From assembly GCA_013054445.1 (NCBI GenBank), contig JAAMPI010000051.1, positions 17,569-81,568 on the forward strand: 64,000 bases of DNA, in the 5' to 3' direction. The notes under the pieces are model-generated. The model saw only the letters and a list, made by a program, of their open reading frames with translations, was not told where the DNA came from and did not search any database. This document shows positions 1 through 11,289 of this stretch, piece after piece. Position numbers and translations under genes: made by a program. Within the stretch, counting starts at the first letter, position 1; each line of letters begins with the position of its first letter. Origin of the DNA: Cudoniella acicularis (Eukaryota > Ascomycota > Leotiomycetes > Helotiales > Helotiaceae).

Positions 1-1127
1 GTACTACCATGAAAGATCGTGTAGATGTCAAACCCGCGGTCCGGATGCGGACACCACTCCGGAAAGCATTTTTCAGCACCATCTGGAGGCGTGACGAAGT
101 TCATGATGGCAGCTAGATGCGCATATAAACTGTCGCGGGCACCCAAAAACGTCTCGAACGTAGCAGGAATGTCCTCGCTTGTGTGAAACCAAATTGAAGT
201 TCCGTCTGGGTACCAGGGAGTTCGAGAGCCCATGTATAGCACGGATTGGACGTCGAGTCGTGAGAGGATCTTGGTGAACCTTTCAAGTGCAGTGTTCATG
301 TTAGATGCGACTTTATTTCCCCTGGCGTGTACGAAAGCCTGGTCGGTAGGCTGTGCACAGTCGTAAAGTTTGAGAGCACCGTCGAGATGGGTCACAGCTG
401 CTATATCATCGCCACGGAGGATCTCCATGAAGATAAATATTAGACATGCGATCATGATCTCCTCAAGCATTTCCAGAGTCTGGGATGTCTCTGCGATTCG
501 ATACCGCAGAATCTGAATTGCAGTGTCGTAACGAAGGGAAGAGAGGAACTCGAGTCTCTTACCATTTGCGCTTAATGCGAGACTCCCATGATGGTTCTGA
601 CGTGCAATCCGCTGCTCATATACAGCACCAAAGGCAATGGCTGCATGCTGAACGGCCGGAGAAGAGGAAGCTCTTAGGATGCCCCTTTGCCAAAACTCAG
701 AGCCCATGGCTTCCGTAAGAGATGGCACGCAGCCGTGAAGGAAGCTATGGAAGAAGCGGTTGCTCTGCGCATCTGAAGGAAGCCCTAAGGTAGGAGCCAA
801 GGAGACTTGAGAATCGTTCCATGGACTCGTCTTGCTAATGCACAATCGGGCAAGGCCCAAGGGCGACAGAGACTGCTGATGATTTGGAGCTCTGGCGCTT
901 TCGTATCCATCGCATTTGCGTCCAGTGGATGTGCAATTCAAGCAGGAGGGCCTTCGCTCATCACACTTCACGTGTCGAGCCCTGGAGAACTTGTTAGATT
1001 CAGAACATAGCTCTCCTTTCGCATAAGGGGCCAAATAGATGACCTACCGACACGTTGGACACCCGGTTTTGCCTCTTGGGCCACCCTTCCGCGTCCGCTT
1101 CGTGGTTTTGGGGTTGGTTTTTGCCAT
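1..1127 (-). CDS. Zn(II)2Cys6 fungal transcription factor (partial, runs off window start)
   Basis: Sequence-specific nuclear regulator. Exon 1 is 1127..1048, intron 982..1047 (GT..AG, 66 nt), and exon 2 is 981 to base 1 with no stop, so the C-terminus lies outside the window (about 353 residues visible). The spliced N-terminus gives a complete binuclear zinc cluster with Cys at residues 23, 26, 33, 40, 43 and 50 (spacing 2-6-6-2-6), preceded by a Lys/Arg-rich stretch that can serve as nuclear signal and DNA contact. The intron splits the cluster after the second Cys, a common position in this family. The rest resembles the helical fungal-specific transcription factor domain. The start is the first in-frame ATG; an ATG 5 nt upstream is out of frame. 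It is divergent from the RTA1-type gene at 1752. The target genes are not known. Confidence 0.9.
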
Positions 1128-1751
1128 TGCATTGTCCGTCCAGGGGACCGAGTCTCTAGATCGTATGATTTATATGATTCATATCCAAGGGGCTCGCAAT
1201 CTCAACGAGGGAGACGACAGAACCAGTCATCTCTACTGTGTACCTACGGACTTGTCGAGCAGCATGTTCGGCCTTGCGCCGGTCGTATCGAGTTGTCTAA
1301 ATAAGGATTTGGAGGGGCAGCCTTGTGGCTTCGCGTGCTGACGCCTTTTTGAGCTTAGCGGATTCAAGTTGACGATGCAGCCAATCAGCGCACGCAAAGC
1401 GGTCCCTTTTTGCAAAAGGCCAACGAGGCTCACACGGCTGAGATCTCCTCCACACAAGACACCACACCGTCTGTCGTCATCGAAGCAAAGTTGTTTTGTT
1501 AGTTGCATGTTCATTCTCTTTGGTGTCGCGACTCTTGGGGAGGATTTCAGTCATGGCCGCGTCAGCACTGGATTTTTTCTCTGACTTGGCATTTGCCAGG
1601 ACCTTCACGGCAGCCATCCCTGCTGTTGAGATATGAGCACGACACTGCTAAAACCTGAGCATATATAAAGGCACTCACCATTCAACTCCATTCTTCATTG
1701 CCTGAGTATTGTCCGGTTCCCTCCCACTCCATCAACTTCAATTCCAAAGCC
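1128..1751. promoter_or_regulatory. Shared divergent promoter region with TATA box
   Basis: About 620 bp lie between the start codons of the regulator (leftward) and the RTA1-type gene (rightward). A TATA-like stretch at 1661-1670 lies about 82 nt before the RTA1 ATG. Short ORFs on both strands here show no protein-like composition and were not called. Confidence 0.55.
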
Positions 1752-2734
1752 ATGTCTCTCCCCACCAAAAATGGCACGTACATCATTTGCACACTAGGCA
1801 CCTGCCCCATTGAATGGGCCTTTGTTGAATATATCCCCTCCTTGACCGGCAATGCAACCTATCTTTCTATCTTTGCGGCCCTCTTGCTCACTCAGCTGTA
1901 TCTTGGCATTTACTATCGTACGTGGGGGTTTCTGACCGGCATGGTTGTTGGTGGCCTTCTTGAAATACTGGGATACCTTGGCCGGATCCTTTTACACTCA
2001 GATCCTTTCAATTTCAACTACTTCCTTGTGTAAGGTTTCACTGTCGAAAGTCTCTCTTGTATGCTCACGACCTCAAGTTATCTCATCTGCCTCACAATCG
2101 GCCCAACCTTTCTTTCCGCAGCCCTCTATCTCTGCCTCGCACGGATTATCGTCGTCTACGGTACCCAGCTCTCCCGCTTTCAGCCTCGCACATATACCGT
2201 CACATTTATGAGCTCCGATTTCGTATCTTTGGTCTTGCAATCCATCGGCGGAGGTATTACCTCCACGGCGAGTGACAAGAGTACTTCAAATGCCGGTGTC
2301 CACATCATAGTCGCTGGTCTGGCGCTCCAGGTTTTTAGCTTGGTCCTGTTTATGGTTCTCTGTCTTGAGTTTGCTTGGTGTGTGAGAGACGCCCGTAAAG
2401 AAGAGCGCTTCGTAGATTTGAGAAGTACCGGGGCGTTCAGAGTTTTCAAGTATGGTTAGTGAAACCGGTTACTTTCTTGCTGGGGAGCTATCGACTAATA
2501 TCTTCCTTAGCACTGGCAGTATCTACCATAGCCATTTTTATTCGATCGCTATATCGTGTTATTGAACTGTCTGGTGGGTTCGGAGGTGCGTTGGCGAATA
2601 ATCAGGGGACGTTTATGGTGCTAGAGGGTCCGATGGTGATCATCGCGGTGCTAGCGATGACGCTGTTCCACCCTGGGATATGTTTTAATGGGAACTGGGC
2701 GGCTGCTGGATGGATTTTGAGGAGCAAGCATTGA
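1752..2734 (+). CDS. RTA1-family seven-helix membrane protein (lipid-translocating exporter type)
   Basis: Three exons, 1752..2029, 2078..2454 and 2511..2734, with introns of 48 and 56 nt (GTAAGG..AAG; GTTAGT..TAG with a CTAAT branch site). They join in phase into 292 residues, the usual size of RTA1/RTM1/Rsb1-like proteins. The product has about seven hydrophobic helices and family signatures: a region like LICLTIGPTFLSAALYLCLAR after helix 3, a conserved QSIGGG loop, a 'R-S-x-YR-x-x-E' block, and the C-terminal 'HPG' element. Family members sit in plasma or vacuolar membrane and are linked to resistance to toxic compounds or sphingoid-base export; that role is inferred, not seen. The first ATG in the frame is 1752. 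It is divergent from a Zn2Cys6 regulator, which may control it. Confidence 0.93.
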
Positions 2735-3236
2735 TTACTGTTGATGGTTTTTCCTTCTTGGTTAGAATTCGTTTTGTTTAAAGTCATTATCGGCAGCCCG
2801 TGTACTCGAGTATTGTTTCGCGGAGGGAGGGGATCCACAGGCCTTTGGGCCGAGAAAAATTACTGAACTTCTTTTCTTCTCTTCCTTACTTCCCCGAAAG
2901 AGCAAAATGCGCGATATGTCTTACAGTTTTATCTTAAAATTATATAATATTAATTTTATTTTAACTTTATAATCTATTATTTTAATAAAATTTAATAATT
3001 TTAAATAAAAAATAAATAGATTAAATAGTTTATCTTTTTATATTTTAAAATCTTAATAATTATAATATTTATAGATTATCTAATAGTATTTTAAGATAAG
3101 ATATTAGAATATAAATAATATATATAAAAATAATAAGTTAAAAGTTGTGAGGAGGAGGCGTTAGTAGGTAAAGAAGTCACGTGTAAGAGGAAAAAGATTC
3201 AGTACAGAACTAATCTCTGGCCCCAAGGGTGCCAGA
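2735..3236. other. Intergenic, mostly AT-only low-complexity block
   Basis: No gene is visible. From about 2930 to 3145 the sequence is almost pure A/T without clear tandem periodicity, typical of RIP-degraded DNA at the edge of a transposon island. Confidence 0.7.
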
Positions 3237-3426
3237 TGTCACAGACCTAGTTCGACGTCAGGCTAGATTGACTTGATAATAGCCTGTCCTTTTGATCGCT
3301 AGTCGATTCAATGACTTGACGACTGACCGAATGACTCACTATCCAGGGGAATCGCTTNCGGACTGCTTCGTTTACTAGCGCTATTTGTATAGTTAAATAG
3401 AGCTTCTCTCTCCGAGAGAACCTCTT
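3237..3426 (+). repeat. LTR remnant of the TGTCACAGACC family
   Basis: It begins with TGTCACAGACCTAGTTCG, the same start as the LTRs at 10490 and 10706 (and, inverted, 9280-9545). It is cut off on the right by the Gypsy 5' LTR at 3427, consistent with nested insertion. Only the first 20 or so bases match the other copies clearly, so its extent is uncertain. Confidence 0.5.
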
Positions 3427-3853
3427 TGTCACGAATCAAGGATCACGTGCAGGCCCAGGCCTGAGGCTCGGCTGCGACCAATAGGAACGGCACAGAGAAC
3501 CAGGGTCCTAAGTCACGAGGATCACATGACTAGTCACGTGACCGGTCAAGTGATAGAGTCCAAGGCCGAGGCTTGGCAGAGGGACCGATCGACCTTCGGC
3601 CCTTCTTGCTGCCTACGGCCCATAGGAATAAAGGATCTATATAAGCAGGAGGATTTCCTTACTAGATAGGAGCTATATGCTCAAATTACTTTAACAATCT
3701 TATATTATACTTTAGCATATCCTTACTTATAACGTGCTAGCTTCCTAGTTAGCAACTAGTTAACAATTGCTTCGCTCGACACTTCTATACTACTAATCTG
3801 ACAGACCTTCTTCTTACCTGAGGCGCCGTCTTTAGTTAAGTAGACCTAGTTTA
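3427..3853 (+). repeat. 5' LTR of the Gypsy element
   Basis: It starts TGTCACGAATC and matches 9986 onward with scattered C/T and G/A differences. It contains two CACGTG motifs (near 3444 and 3534) and a TATA-like tctatataag near 3637. The right boundary is approximate because the copies diverge after the shared tagttaagtagacc. Confidence 0.85.
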
Positions 3854-3897
3854 TTATACTTTAAGCACTAGTCTTAAAGTAAGAGTATTACACACGA

Positions 3898-4935
3898 TGG
3901 CTTTACGATCAGAGAACGCGACTACTAGCGCGAGTACTAGTAAAGTCAATCTTACTCTAGACCTCGATAAAGGGATGCCTAACGTACTAGTGACTACGGT
4001 CAAGGTCGAGGCAAACAAAGGATTAAAGGTGTCTGTCCTAGACAAGTATAATAGAAAGCGAGAGGACCTTAAGACCTTTATCCTATAAATAGAAATCTAC
4101 TTTCGATTCTATGACGACAAGTTCGAGACTATAGACGCCTATAGCATCTAGGCTGCTTTATACCTCCGGGGAGAGGCTACTAAGTAGATCAAACTATTCC
4201 TAAGGAACTACCTTATTACTACGACAAGGGCGTAAAGGATAGAAGTATTAACTAGGATTTTTAGGTCTTTTAAGGGATTTAAGACCGAAATTAGAAGAGT
4301 ATTTAACGATATTAATAAAAAGAAAACAATAGTATAGAAGCTATTTAAACTCTACTAAACCGGGTTAATAATCAACTATACTACCGAGTTCTAAAGGCAT
4401 ATAACAAAAACAGGATAGGACATAGACATACTAATAAGCTATTATAACCGAGAGTTAAAAGACAATATAAAGGACGAGCTCGCTCGATTTGACTACTAAC
4501 CTGCTAATATTAATATATTAATCGACGCTAGCGTACGAGTCGATAACCGACTATACGAACGAATATAAGACTAAGCTAGTATAGGTAGAGGTCGGTCGGG
4601 GTATAACGGCCTAAGGGATAAACAACCTAAAAGGGGATACTCTGAGAAAAGAGAAGTCGCCGCTACTGATAAAACAAACCTACTAGCTAAGGAGAGGGAA
4701 CGACGACTTAAAAAACAACTATATTTTACCTATAGGTTATTAGGGCATATAGCTAGAGACTATAAGAAGAGAGGCCCGAGAAAGAAGGGCGAGAAGCTAT
4801 AGAAAAAACTAGTCTGAGAGTTTAGAATAACTAAACGGGTACTTAACTAGTAAGAACCCGCTAAACCTAGTAAGGATAGTAGTAGACAGGATACCTCGAT
4901 AAGGGACTTAAGTACGGCTATAGACAAACAACTCA
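3898..4935 (+). pseudogene. Gypsy gag pseudogene
   Basis: Capsid/nucleocapsid protein of the element. An ATG at 3898 opens 63 codons, then TAA/TAG stops appear at regular intervals while the same frame keeps gag-like sequence: a region with LDKYN..REDLKTFIL, a 'YLRGEATKWI'-type block, and a degenerate zinc knuckle near 4725 where Cys codons are replaced by Tyr (reading YFTYRLLGHIARDYKK). Stop codons sit where Gln or Trp would fit. This is G-to-A and C-to-T damage typical of RIP rather than random decay. Confidence 0.85.
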
Positions 4936-4959
4936 AAGAGTAGGGAATATTAACGTAAG

Positions 4960-7900
4960 TAGACCTACCGTTAAGATAAGATGATTCTAGGGATACGGTT
5001 CTTTTAAAATTTATTAATAGCGACGACGAAGAGGGAGGTACTAAGACAGGAGACCTTCGAACTACTAGCGAGGAGTAGCTTAAGTAGTAGGGAATGTTGT
5101 CGCGGGTAAGGGACTAAGAGGATTTAGACTAGGAACTATATAAACTAGACCCGCTACCAGAAGTTAGGGAATATTAGGTACTTACCTAGGTCTATAACGA
5201 TATACGAATATAGAGACTATTAGTCAGTAATAGACCGAACTAACTAGTAGACAAGCTATACTTCGAAGAAGATTAAGAGACACGAGATAAGCCTACCTTT
5301 AAAGAACTATATCGAGTTACCTATAAGGACACGCGAAGAATCGTCTTTATAGCCTAATATAATAAACTAAGAGAACGCCGTTATATCGCTACTATATCTA
5401 TCTACGAAAAACAATTATCGATCTTTAACAAGGAAGCAGAACCTAGAAGTATCTAAGAAATAATTAGGGCAAGTAATAATAAAAGAATCTAGGAAAGGAC
5501 TATACCGATGACTAGCTTAAGGGCTGATTATATCCGGGACTAGATTATAGGAACGAGTGAGTTATAGACGTACATTTTATACTGACTTACGAAGGCTACG
5601 GACTAATATAGGGTATAGAAAAACTAACTAACAGACAATACTATTATCGAAACACGAACCTAAAAGGTCGTTATAACTATCGGCTATAGACAACTTATCG
5701 TTAATATTAGGCTAGGCAGAATCTTAATACGAGCTATAATTGATTCTAGAGTATAGAGAAATTATATTAACCCTAATTTCGCTATAAATCAACTAATCCC
5801 TATAAAATCACTATAGAAACTATACTAGCTCGCGCTCTTAGGAGGTAAGTAGGCAGGGATTAATAGATAAGTTAGACGAGAGGCTAGACAGATGCCCTTA
5901 ACTATACTAGAAGGCTATTTTAAAGAAATCGACTTAGACGTCGTCCTATTAGAAAAATATCTAGTGATCTTTAGAATACTATAGATTAGATAATATAATC
6001 TAAATATCGACTAGATATTAAGTATAATAAGCTTTATACGATACGAGTATAAGAAGGTCGACTAACTAATCGACCTAAGAAAGGTATATATAACCTCTGG
6101 TAATAAGACTATTAACGAGGATAAGTAGATATTAGAAATCAAGATAGATTAAACAGTTATATCACTATAGTATTAAGAATTCGTAAGACTATTCAATAAC
6201 CTAGAAGATATAAAGGCTCTACTAGAACATAAACTATAGGATTATATAATTAAATTAAAAGAAAGGATAGAGCTAATATCTGAGAAGTGTCGACGATATA
6301 ACCTATAAACCTTAAAGACGCTTAAGAAGTACGTAAGAGAAGCGATAAAGAAAGGATAGATATAAAGATCGAAATCGCCTATTATCGCTAATATGCTTTT
6401 AATATATAAGAAGAGCGATCTAAATAGACGACCCTATATAGATTATCGAGAGCTAAACGCCGTAACAATTAGGGATATATATCCGATACCTAATACGTAA
6501 TACCTATAAGACAGGCTAGTAAAGGCTATTATATTTATAAAGTTAGACTAATAAAGTACGTTTAACTTAATCAGGATCATAAAGAGCTATAAATAGATAA
6601 TAGTATTCCTCTTACCTTTAGGATTATAAGAGTATACGATAGTACTATTCGGATTAACAAACGTATTAGCTATTTATTAGCGATAGAACGACGAGATTTT
6701 TTATAAATATCTAAGAATTATAGTTATATACTATTTAGACGATATCCTAGTCTTTTTAGAGAAGGAGGAAGACTATTTAATATATATAAAACAAGTTATA
6801 AAAGTACTTATAGAAGTTAATTTTAGGCTTAAACTGTCTAAGTGCTAATTTAGAGTATAGACGACGACGTTCTTAGGCTATATAGTTAGACCTAGGGAAA
6901 TCGCCGTCGACCCTAAAAAAACTAGAGTAATCACGGAATAGACAATACTATAGAACGTTAAGGACGTCTAGATATTCCTAAGATTCGCTAATTTCTATTA
7001 AATATTTATTAAAGGATATTCTAGATTAGCGAAACCATTTATATAACTTACGAGGAAGGATATCGAGTTTATATAGAATAAAGAGACAGATCTAGTATTT
7101 AAACAGATCAAATAACGATTTAAAGAAGAACCTATCTTATATAGCTATTAGGATAACAAGCTAAGTATCGTCGAGACCGATATATCTAATACCTAGACTA
7201 GAATAGTATACCTCTAATATAACGATAATAATAAGCTATATCTTATAGCTTACTTTTTATAGAAAATGTCACTAGCTAAANAAAACTATAATATTTATAA
7301 AAAAGAACTACTCGTGATAGTAAAAGCGTTATAATACTAGCGAGTTTATCTTTAAAGAGCCTGATTCCTGATTACTATCTATATAGACTATATAAATCTA
7401 TAGACTTTTACTATAATAAAGGTCCTAGACAATAGACGGTTAGCTAGATAGTTAGAGGAATTAGTAGGCTATAACCTTATAATAAAACATATAAAAGGAA
7501 CTGATAACGCTAGGACAGACGCCTTAAGCTAAAAGCCAGGCTATAAAAATAACAAACAATATAAGGAAATAGCGATCCTCTAAACCCTAGAGAATAGGGA
7601 CCTTGTCCTAGTAATCAGAGAAGTTATAGCTATAGAAGATTTAGGTCTATAGATTAAACGGATCTATAAAGCTATAAAGTAAGAAGTTAAATATAACCTA
7701 TATTTAGACAAAGAACTCTATATAAAGGATAGAACCCTATATTAGGCTAGGATAGAAAAGATGTTTATTCCCTTGATAATAATCTAAGACTTTATTATTG
7801 ACTAGTACTCGCTACTAGTATATAGCTATTAAGGAACGAGAAGAACATATAAGAGAATAATAAGGAATTACTAGTGTCCTAAGCTAAGGTTACTAGTAAA

Positions 7901-9075
7901 CTAGGTAGTCAGTGACTATAATACCTATATCTAAAACAAAACTAACCGCTATCTTCTTTATAGACGAATAGGTATAGTGCCTATATTACCTATACCTTAG
8001 AAAATCATATTATAAGACTTTATTATCAAGCTATTAAGGTCCCTTGATCAAATAACAGGAGTAGAGTATGACTCTATCCTAGTTATTATTAAGAGGCTTA
8101 TAAAGTACGTGATCCTAATACCCTATATAGAAAGTAGTACGGCTAAGGACTTGGCCTATATGCTCTTAAGGAAAGTAGTCGCTTGGTACGGACTATCTAA
8201 AGAGATCATGTTAGATCGAGATAAACTCTTTATATCTAAATTTTAGATAGCGCTAACTGCCTATCTTAGAGTAAAGTAAAAAATAACGATAGCGTTCTAC
8301 CTATAAACAAANAGNNNAACNNAAAGAATAAACTAANNAATNNAAGTATANNTANNATATTATATAAACTANTAATAAAACAATTANNTANAAATACTAC
8401 CTATANTATAGTTCTCTTATAATAGTTTAANNATAGACANNACACTTGTNATNCTATTCTATATAAATCANNGCTANNAACTTATAANNTANTAAGAACT
8501 AGGACTTANNGATATCGANAANNAATATACCNNNATCTAGGTNNATAAGATNAAANTACTTTATATAGAANCTNGNNAAAGAACTNAAGTTTATAGNNGA
8601 AANNAACGCTTTCTANTATAATNAGACATATAGTTANGAGCNTACCTTAAAAGAAGANGATAGGGTTTATCTTCTTANAAAAAAACATTAATATAAANCN
8701 NCTAAANAANAAACTTNANTATAAGAAGATNAGACTATATATAATCAAGACTATTAGAAGACTATTAANNTTTNAATTAGCCNTACTAAAAAAATATAAA
8801 NATNTATCTAGTCTTCTATATATCCCTACTCGANAAAGCACNNNTAGNNGCGCTATANANNCCNTANNTCAATATCTAACTAGTTAACCTAGANCTCGAN
8901 TATAANGTCGATNAGATCTTAAGTTTTAGATAGGTTAGAGGNANGATNAAGTATTTAATAAGATANAAGGATTATTTATAGTTAGAGGACATCGAAGAAC
9001 CTTAAGAGAACTTAATCAACTGCCCTAAGAAGCTTATAGCGTTCTACTAGGAATTTAGGCGAAGTCTTAGGATCC
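4960..9075 (+). pseudogene. Gypsy pol pseudogene (protease, RT, RNase H, integrase, chromodomain)
   Basis: The polyprotein that would copy and insert the element. Around 5690-5790 a degenerate aspartic-protease region is followed by reverse transcriptase. The catalytic YLDD box is intact at 6732-6743, followed by DILVFLEKEEDYL and a 'FLGYIV' motif. RNase H follows at about 7170-7540. Integrase motifs lie around 7990-8290, and a C-terminal chromodomain-like block (YLIR.KDY...ED.EEP.ENLINCPKKL) lies at about 8940-9060, placing it among chromoviruses. Stop codons are frequent and there are many single N positions between 8310 and 8880. It is in a different register from gag, so either a frameshift separated the ORFs or indels accumulated. 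Confidence 0.88.
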
Positions 9076-9109
9076 CTAGCCTAATTTATAGTTCGGGTCG
9101 AGGCTAAGG

Positions 9110-9905
9110 AGGTCGCTATTAAGGCCGCTACCTAGGGTAGCGCAGAGCTCACGCTACTACCTATCCTCCTCTTCCTTTTATTTATCAACTAACTTCTGTT
9201 ACTCTTTAGTATTTCGTTTCTTAGCTACCTCGGCAATATTTAACTTATCTAAGTAGCGAAGACTACGAGAGGACATTTCTGTTATAGCTCTATAAAGGCA
9301 CGAAGGCCCTGACGTCACGTGGGACGTATTTATAAAAAGGTGCTATATTAACGAAGAAACTAAGCTGAGGAGAGAAGAAGGAGAGGTGGCCCTGAAGGGG
9401 TCTTATATACAGGAGGTGAGTACTGGCAAGCGAGGTCACGTGATAAGGGGTTAGGGGGACGTGTCGCAGCCTCCTGTCGCATATAGCGCCACACTGTCTG
9501 AGTCTCACTAGTCACAGGACTATGCGTTGCACTAGGTCTGTGACAATTTCGGCCTCCCGCTAGTCAAGGTATTACTATTACTTCTAAAGGTAGAGTATTT
9601 TAACAAAGGCCTCCTCCTCTTCTAGCTTTAAGCGATTCCGCTATACCACGATAGCCTCGCGATTAGTATCAGACAGGACCTCAGATTCCTAGAGATCAGT
9701 TAGAGAAATCCTTACGTCACAGGAAACTTTAGCCCTTACACACTCAGAGTATCGCGCGCTCCTCTCTTTCTTTATAACACACTTCTAGTTTTCTTTAACA
9801 TATCAAGAACAGGGAGATATAGTAGTTCTAGTATTTTCGATATCGCGGGCATAGTTCAGACGCTCCTTAAGCTTAGTGTATAGGTCGTTGGTCATAGTAA
9901 AGAAG
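9110..9905 (-). pseudogene. Antisense ORF of the Gypsy element with Cys-rich domain, RIP-degraded and split by a solo LTR
   Basis: Read on the minus strand from an ATG near 9895, the sequence keeps one frame with only a few TAG/TGA stops: a MTNDLYTKLKERL start, then a Cys-rich stretch with spacing like a fungal zinc cluster (CS.YVKEN.KCVIKKERSARYSECVRAKVSCD pattern, one Cys replaced by Tyr), then a charged coiled-coil tail with EEEE and KEEEDR. The frame resumes left of the 9280-9545 solo LTR, which therefore interrupted it. Small zinc-finger ORFs antisense to pol are an inference here; no function is claimed. Confidence 0.55.
9280..9545 (-). repeat. Solo LTR (TGTCACAGACC family), inverted, with 5-bp target-site duplication
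   Basis: On the minus strand it runs TGTCACAGACC...TATAACA, matching the plus-strand copy at 10490-10643 including the CACGTG motif and the block 'GTCAGGGC...TGCCTTTATAGAGC'. It is flanked by ATTTC on both sides (9275-9279 and 9546-9550). This marks a clean insertion into the Gypsy 3' region followed by LTR-LTR recombination. Confidence 0.88.
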
Positions 9906-9985
9906 GGAGAAGCTTTACCTAATCACTGACGTGGCGATATAGTCATTTAAGCGGATAGAACTACGCTATAACTAATAGGGGATAG

Positions 9986-10420
9986 TGTCACGAATCAGTT
10001 ATCACGTGTAGGCCTAGGCCTAAGGCTCGGCTATAACCAATAGGAACAGCACAAAGAACCAGGGTCCTAAGTCACGAGATCATATGACTAGTCACGTGAC
10101 TAGTCAAGTGATAGAGTCTAAGGCCGAGGCTTAGCGGAAGGACCGATCGACCTTCGGCCCTTCCTACTACCTACGGCCTAGGGGATTAAGGGATCTATAT
10201 AAGCAGAGAGATTTCCTTACTAGATAGGAGCCTCGTGCTTAACTTATTTTAGTAATCTTATATCATACTTTGACATATCTTTGCTTATAACGTGCTAGCT
10301 TCCTAGTTAGTAACCACCGACTAGTATTGTCTTACTCTACACTTCTATACTACTAATCCGACAGACCTCCTGCTTACCTAAGGCGCCGTCTTTAGTTAAG
10401 TAGACCCCGATCCGTTATAG
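9986..10420 (+). repeat. 3' LTR of the Gypsy element
   Basis: It starts TGTCACGAATC right after a purine-rich tract (aataggggatag, polypurine-tract candidate). It parallels the 5' LTR through tagttaagtagacc near 10404. It carries CACGTG motifs near 10002 and 10095 and the tctatataag TATA-like site. The end is approximate. Confidence 0.85.
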
Positions 10421-10489
10421 TCGACTTAAGACTATCTAAAAACAAAGAACACCTACTTCTAGGCGATAAAGTTAGCTAAGTAGGACTAC

Positions 10490-10643
10490 TATCACAGACC
10501 TGGTTCGGAGGTCTAGTCGGGGCCGATCACGTGACCTCATATCGTATATATAACCTCGTTAGTCTCTTCGATAATATAGCACCTTCTTACAAATACGTCC
10601 CTATGTAACGTCAGGGCCCTAGTGCCTTTATAGAGCCGTAACA
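10490..10643 (+). repeat. Truncated/degraded LTR (TGTCACAGACC family)
   Basis: It begins TATCACAGACC (first G mutated to A) and ends in GTAACA, with the same internal blocks as the inverted copy at 9280-9545 but shorter by about 110 bp. No matching flanking duplication is visible. Confidence 0.7.
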
Positions 10644-10705
10644 TTAGACTAAGCTCTCCTCTTTTGCCTAGGAAGGCCTTTAGAATATCCTACCCGACGA
10701 CGAAT

Positions 10706-10900
10706 TGTCACAGACCTGGTTCGATGGTCTGGTCAGGACCGACCACGTGACCTCGCGTAGTCCTGCTGAGCCAGCTGCGACCTGTATTTAAGCTGTCGCA
10801 CTCGACTCTCCTTCTCTCCTTAGTTTAGAATTCTTCGTCGATAATACAGTCATCCACTAAGCCACCTTTGCCCTGCCTTAGCCAGACCTGATCTGTGACA
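10706..10900 (+). repeat. Solo LTR with target-site duplication CGAAT
   Basis: It runs TGTCACAGACC to GATCTGTGACA, so the ends are inverted repeats (TGTCACAGA/TCTGTGACA). It is flanked directly by CGAAT at 10701-10705 and 10901-10905. It contains a CACGTG site and a TATTTAAG TATA-like site. It shares its start with the 10490 family but differs inside, so it is a related subfamily. It is hardly RIP-mutated and thus probably young. Confidence 0.88.
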
Positions 10901-11114
10901 CGAATCCGTATAACGATTATACGAACCTACAATACTAATAACAAGACAAACAACTATTATAATAGCGCTACGCGCAGGAAGCCCCTCTAAGGGCAAAGCT
11001 ACCGACTTACCACCTCCGATCTTACCGCCCTAGGGCGACTATACGACGACTAAACGCTTCGACAGCGAGTCTGCCGATGTCTAGGCACAACTCCTACATT
11101 TTTAGCAGTCCTAG

Positions 11115-11289
11115 TATAGAAGGACAGATACAACCTAAAAGAGAGGGAGTTTAAATAGACATTAATTTGACTTAAGAAGAAGAAGCTACGCTGCCTGAGA
11201 ACACGTCTTTTATCCNCNNTCNCNTAGNNCNNNTNTCGTGNNNANNACNTNNNNTCAGNNCTNGNACTGAGNNCTNGCANTCNNANTAN
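11115..11289 (-). repeat. LTR type B, inverted copy, N-rich
   Basis: The reverse complement matches the LTR at 13898-14070 over its length (shared 'GGATAAAAGACGTGTTCTC' block, GTCACGTG pair region), with C/T differences and about 35 scattered N. It abuts the type A LTR at 11290 head to head, so the junction reads CCCCACTACA next to TGTAGTGGGG. Confidence 0.8.

Larger units (their letters stand above)
3427..10420 (+). mobile_element. Ty3/Gypsy chromovirus LTR retrotransposon, RIP-degraded
   Basis: Two similar direct LTRs (about 3427-3853 and 9986-10420) flank gag- and pol-like sequence on the plus strand in the order gag, protease, reverse transcriptase, RNase H, integrase, chromodomain, the Ty3/Gypsy order. 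Reading frames are broken throughout by TAG/TAA codons where Gln or Trp would be expected, and zinc-knuckle Cys codons have become Tyr. This is the signature of CpA-to-TpA RIP mutation. The copy cannot be autonomous. A second LTR family and an antisense ORF lie between the chromodomain and the 3' LTR. Interspersed N characters around 8310-8880 suggest collapsed repeat copies. Confidence 0.92.

Noticed and set aside
3854..4045. Minus-strand frame over gag.
   Set aside because: Shadow of the gag reading frame of the Gypsy element.
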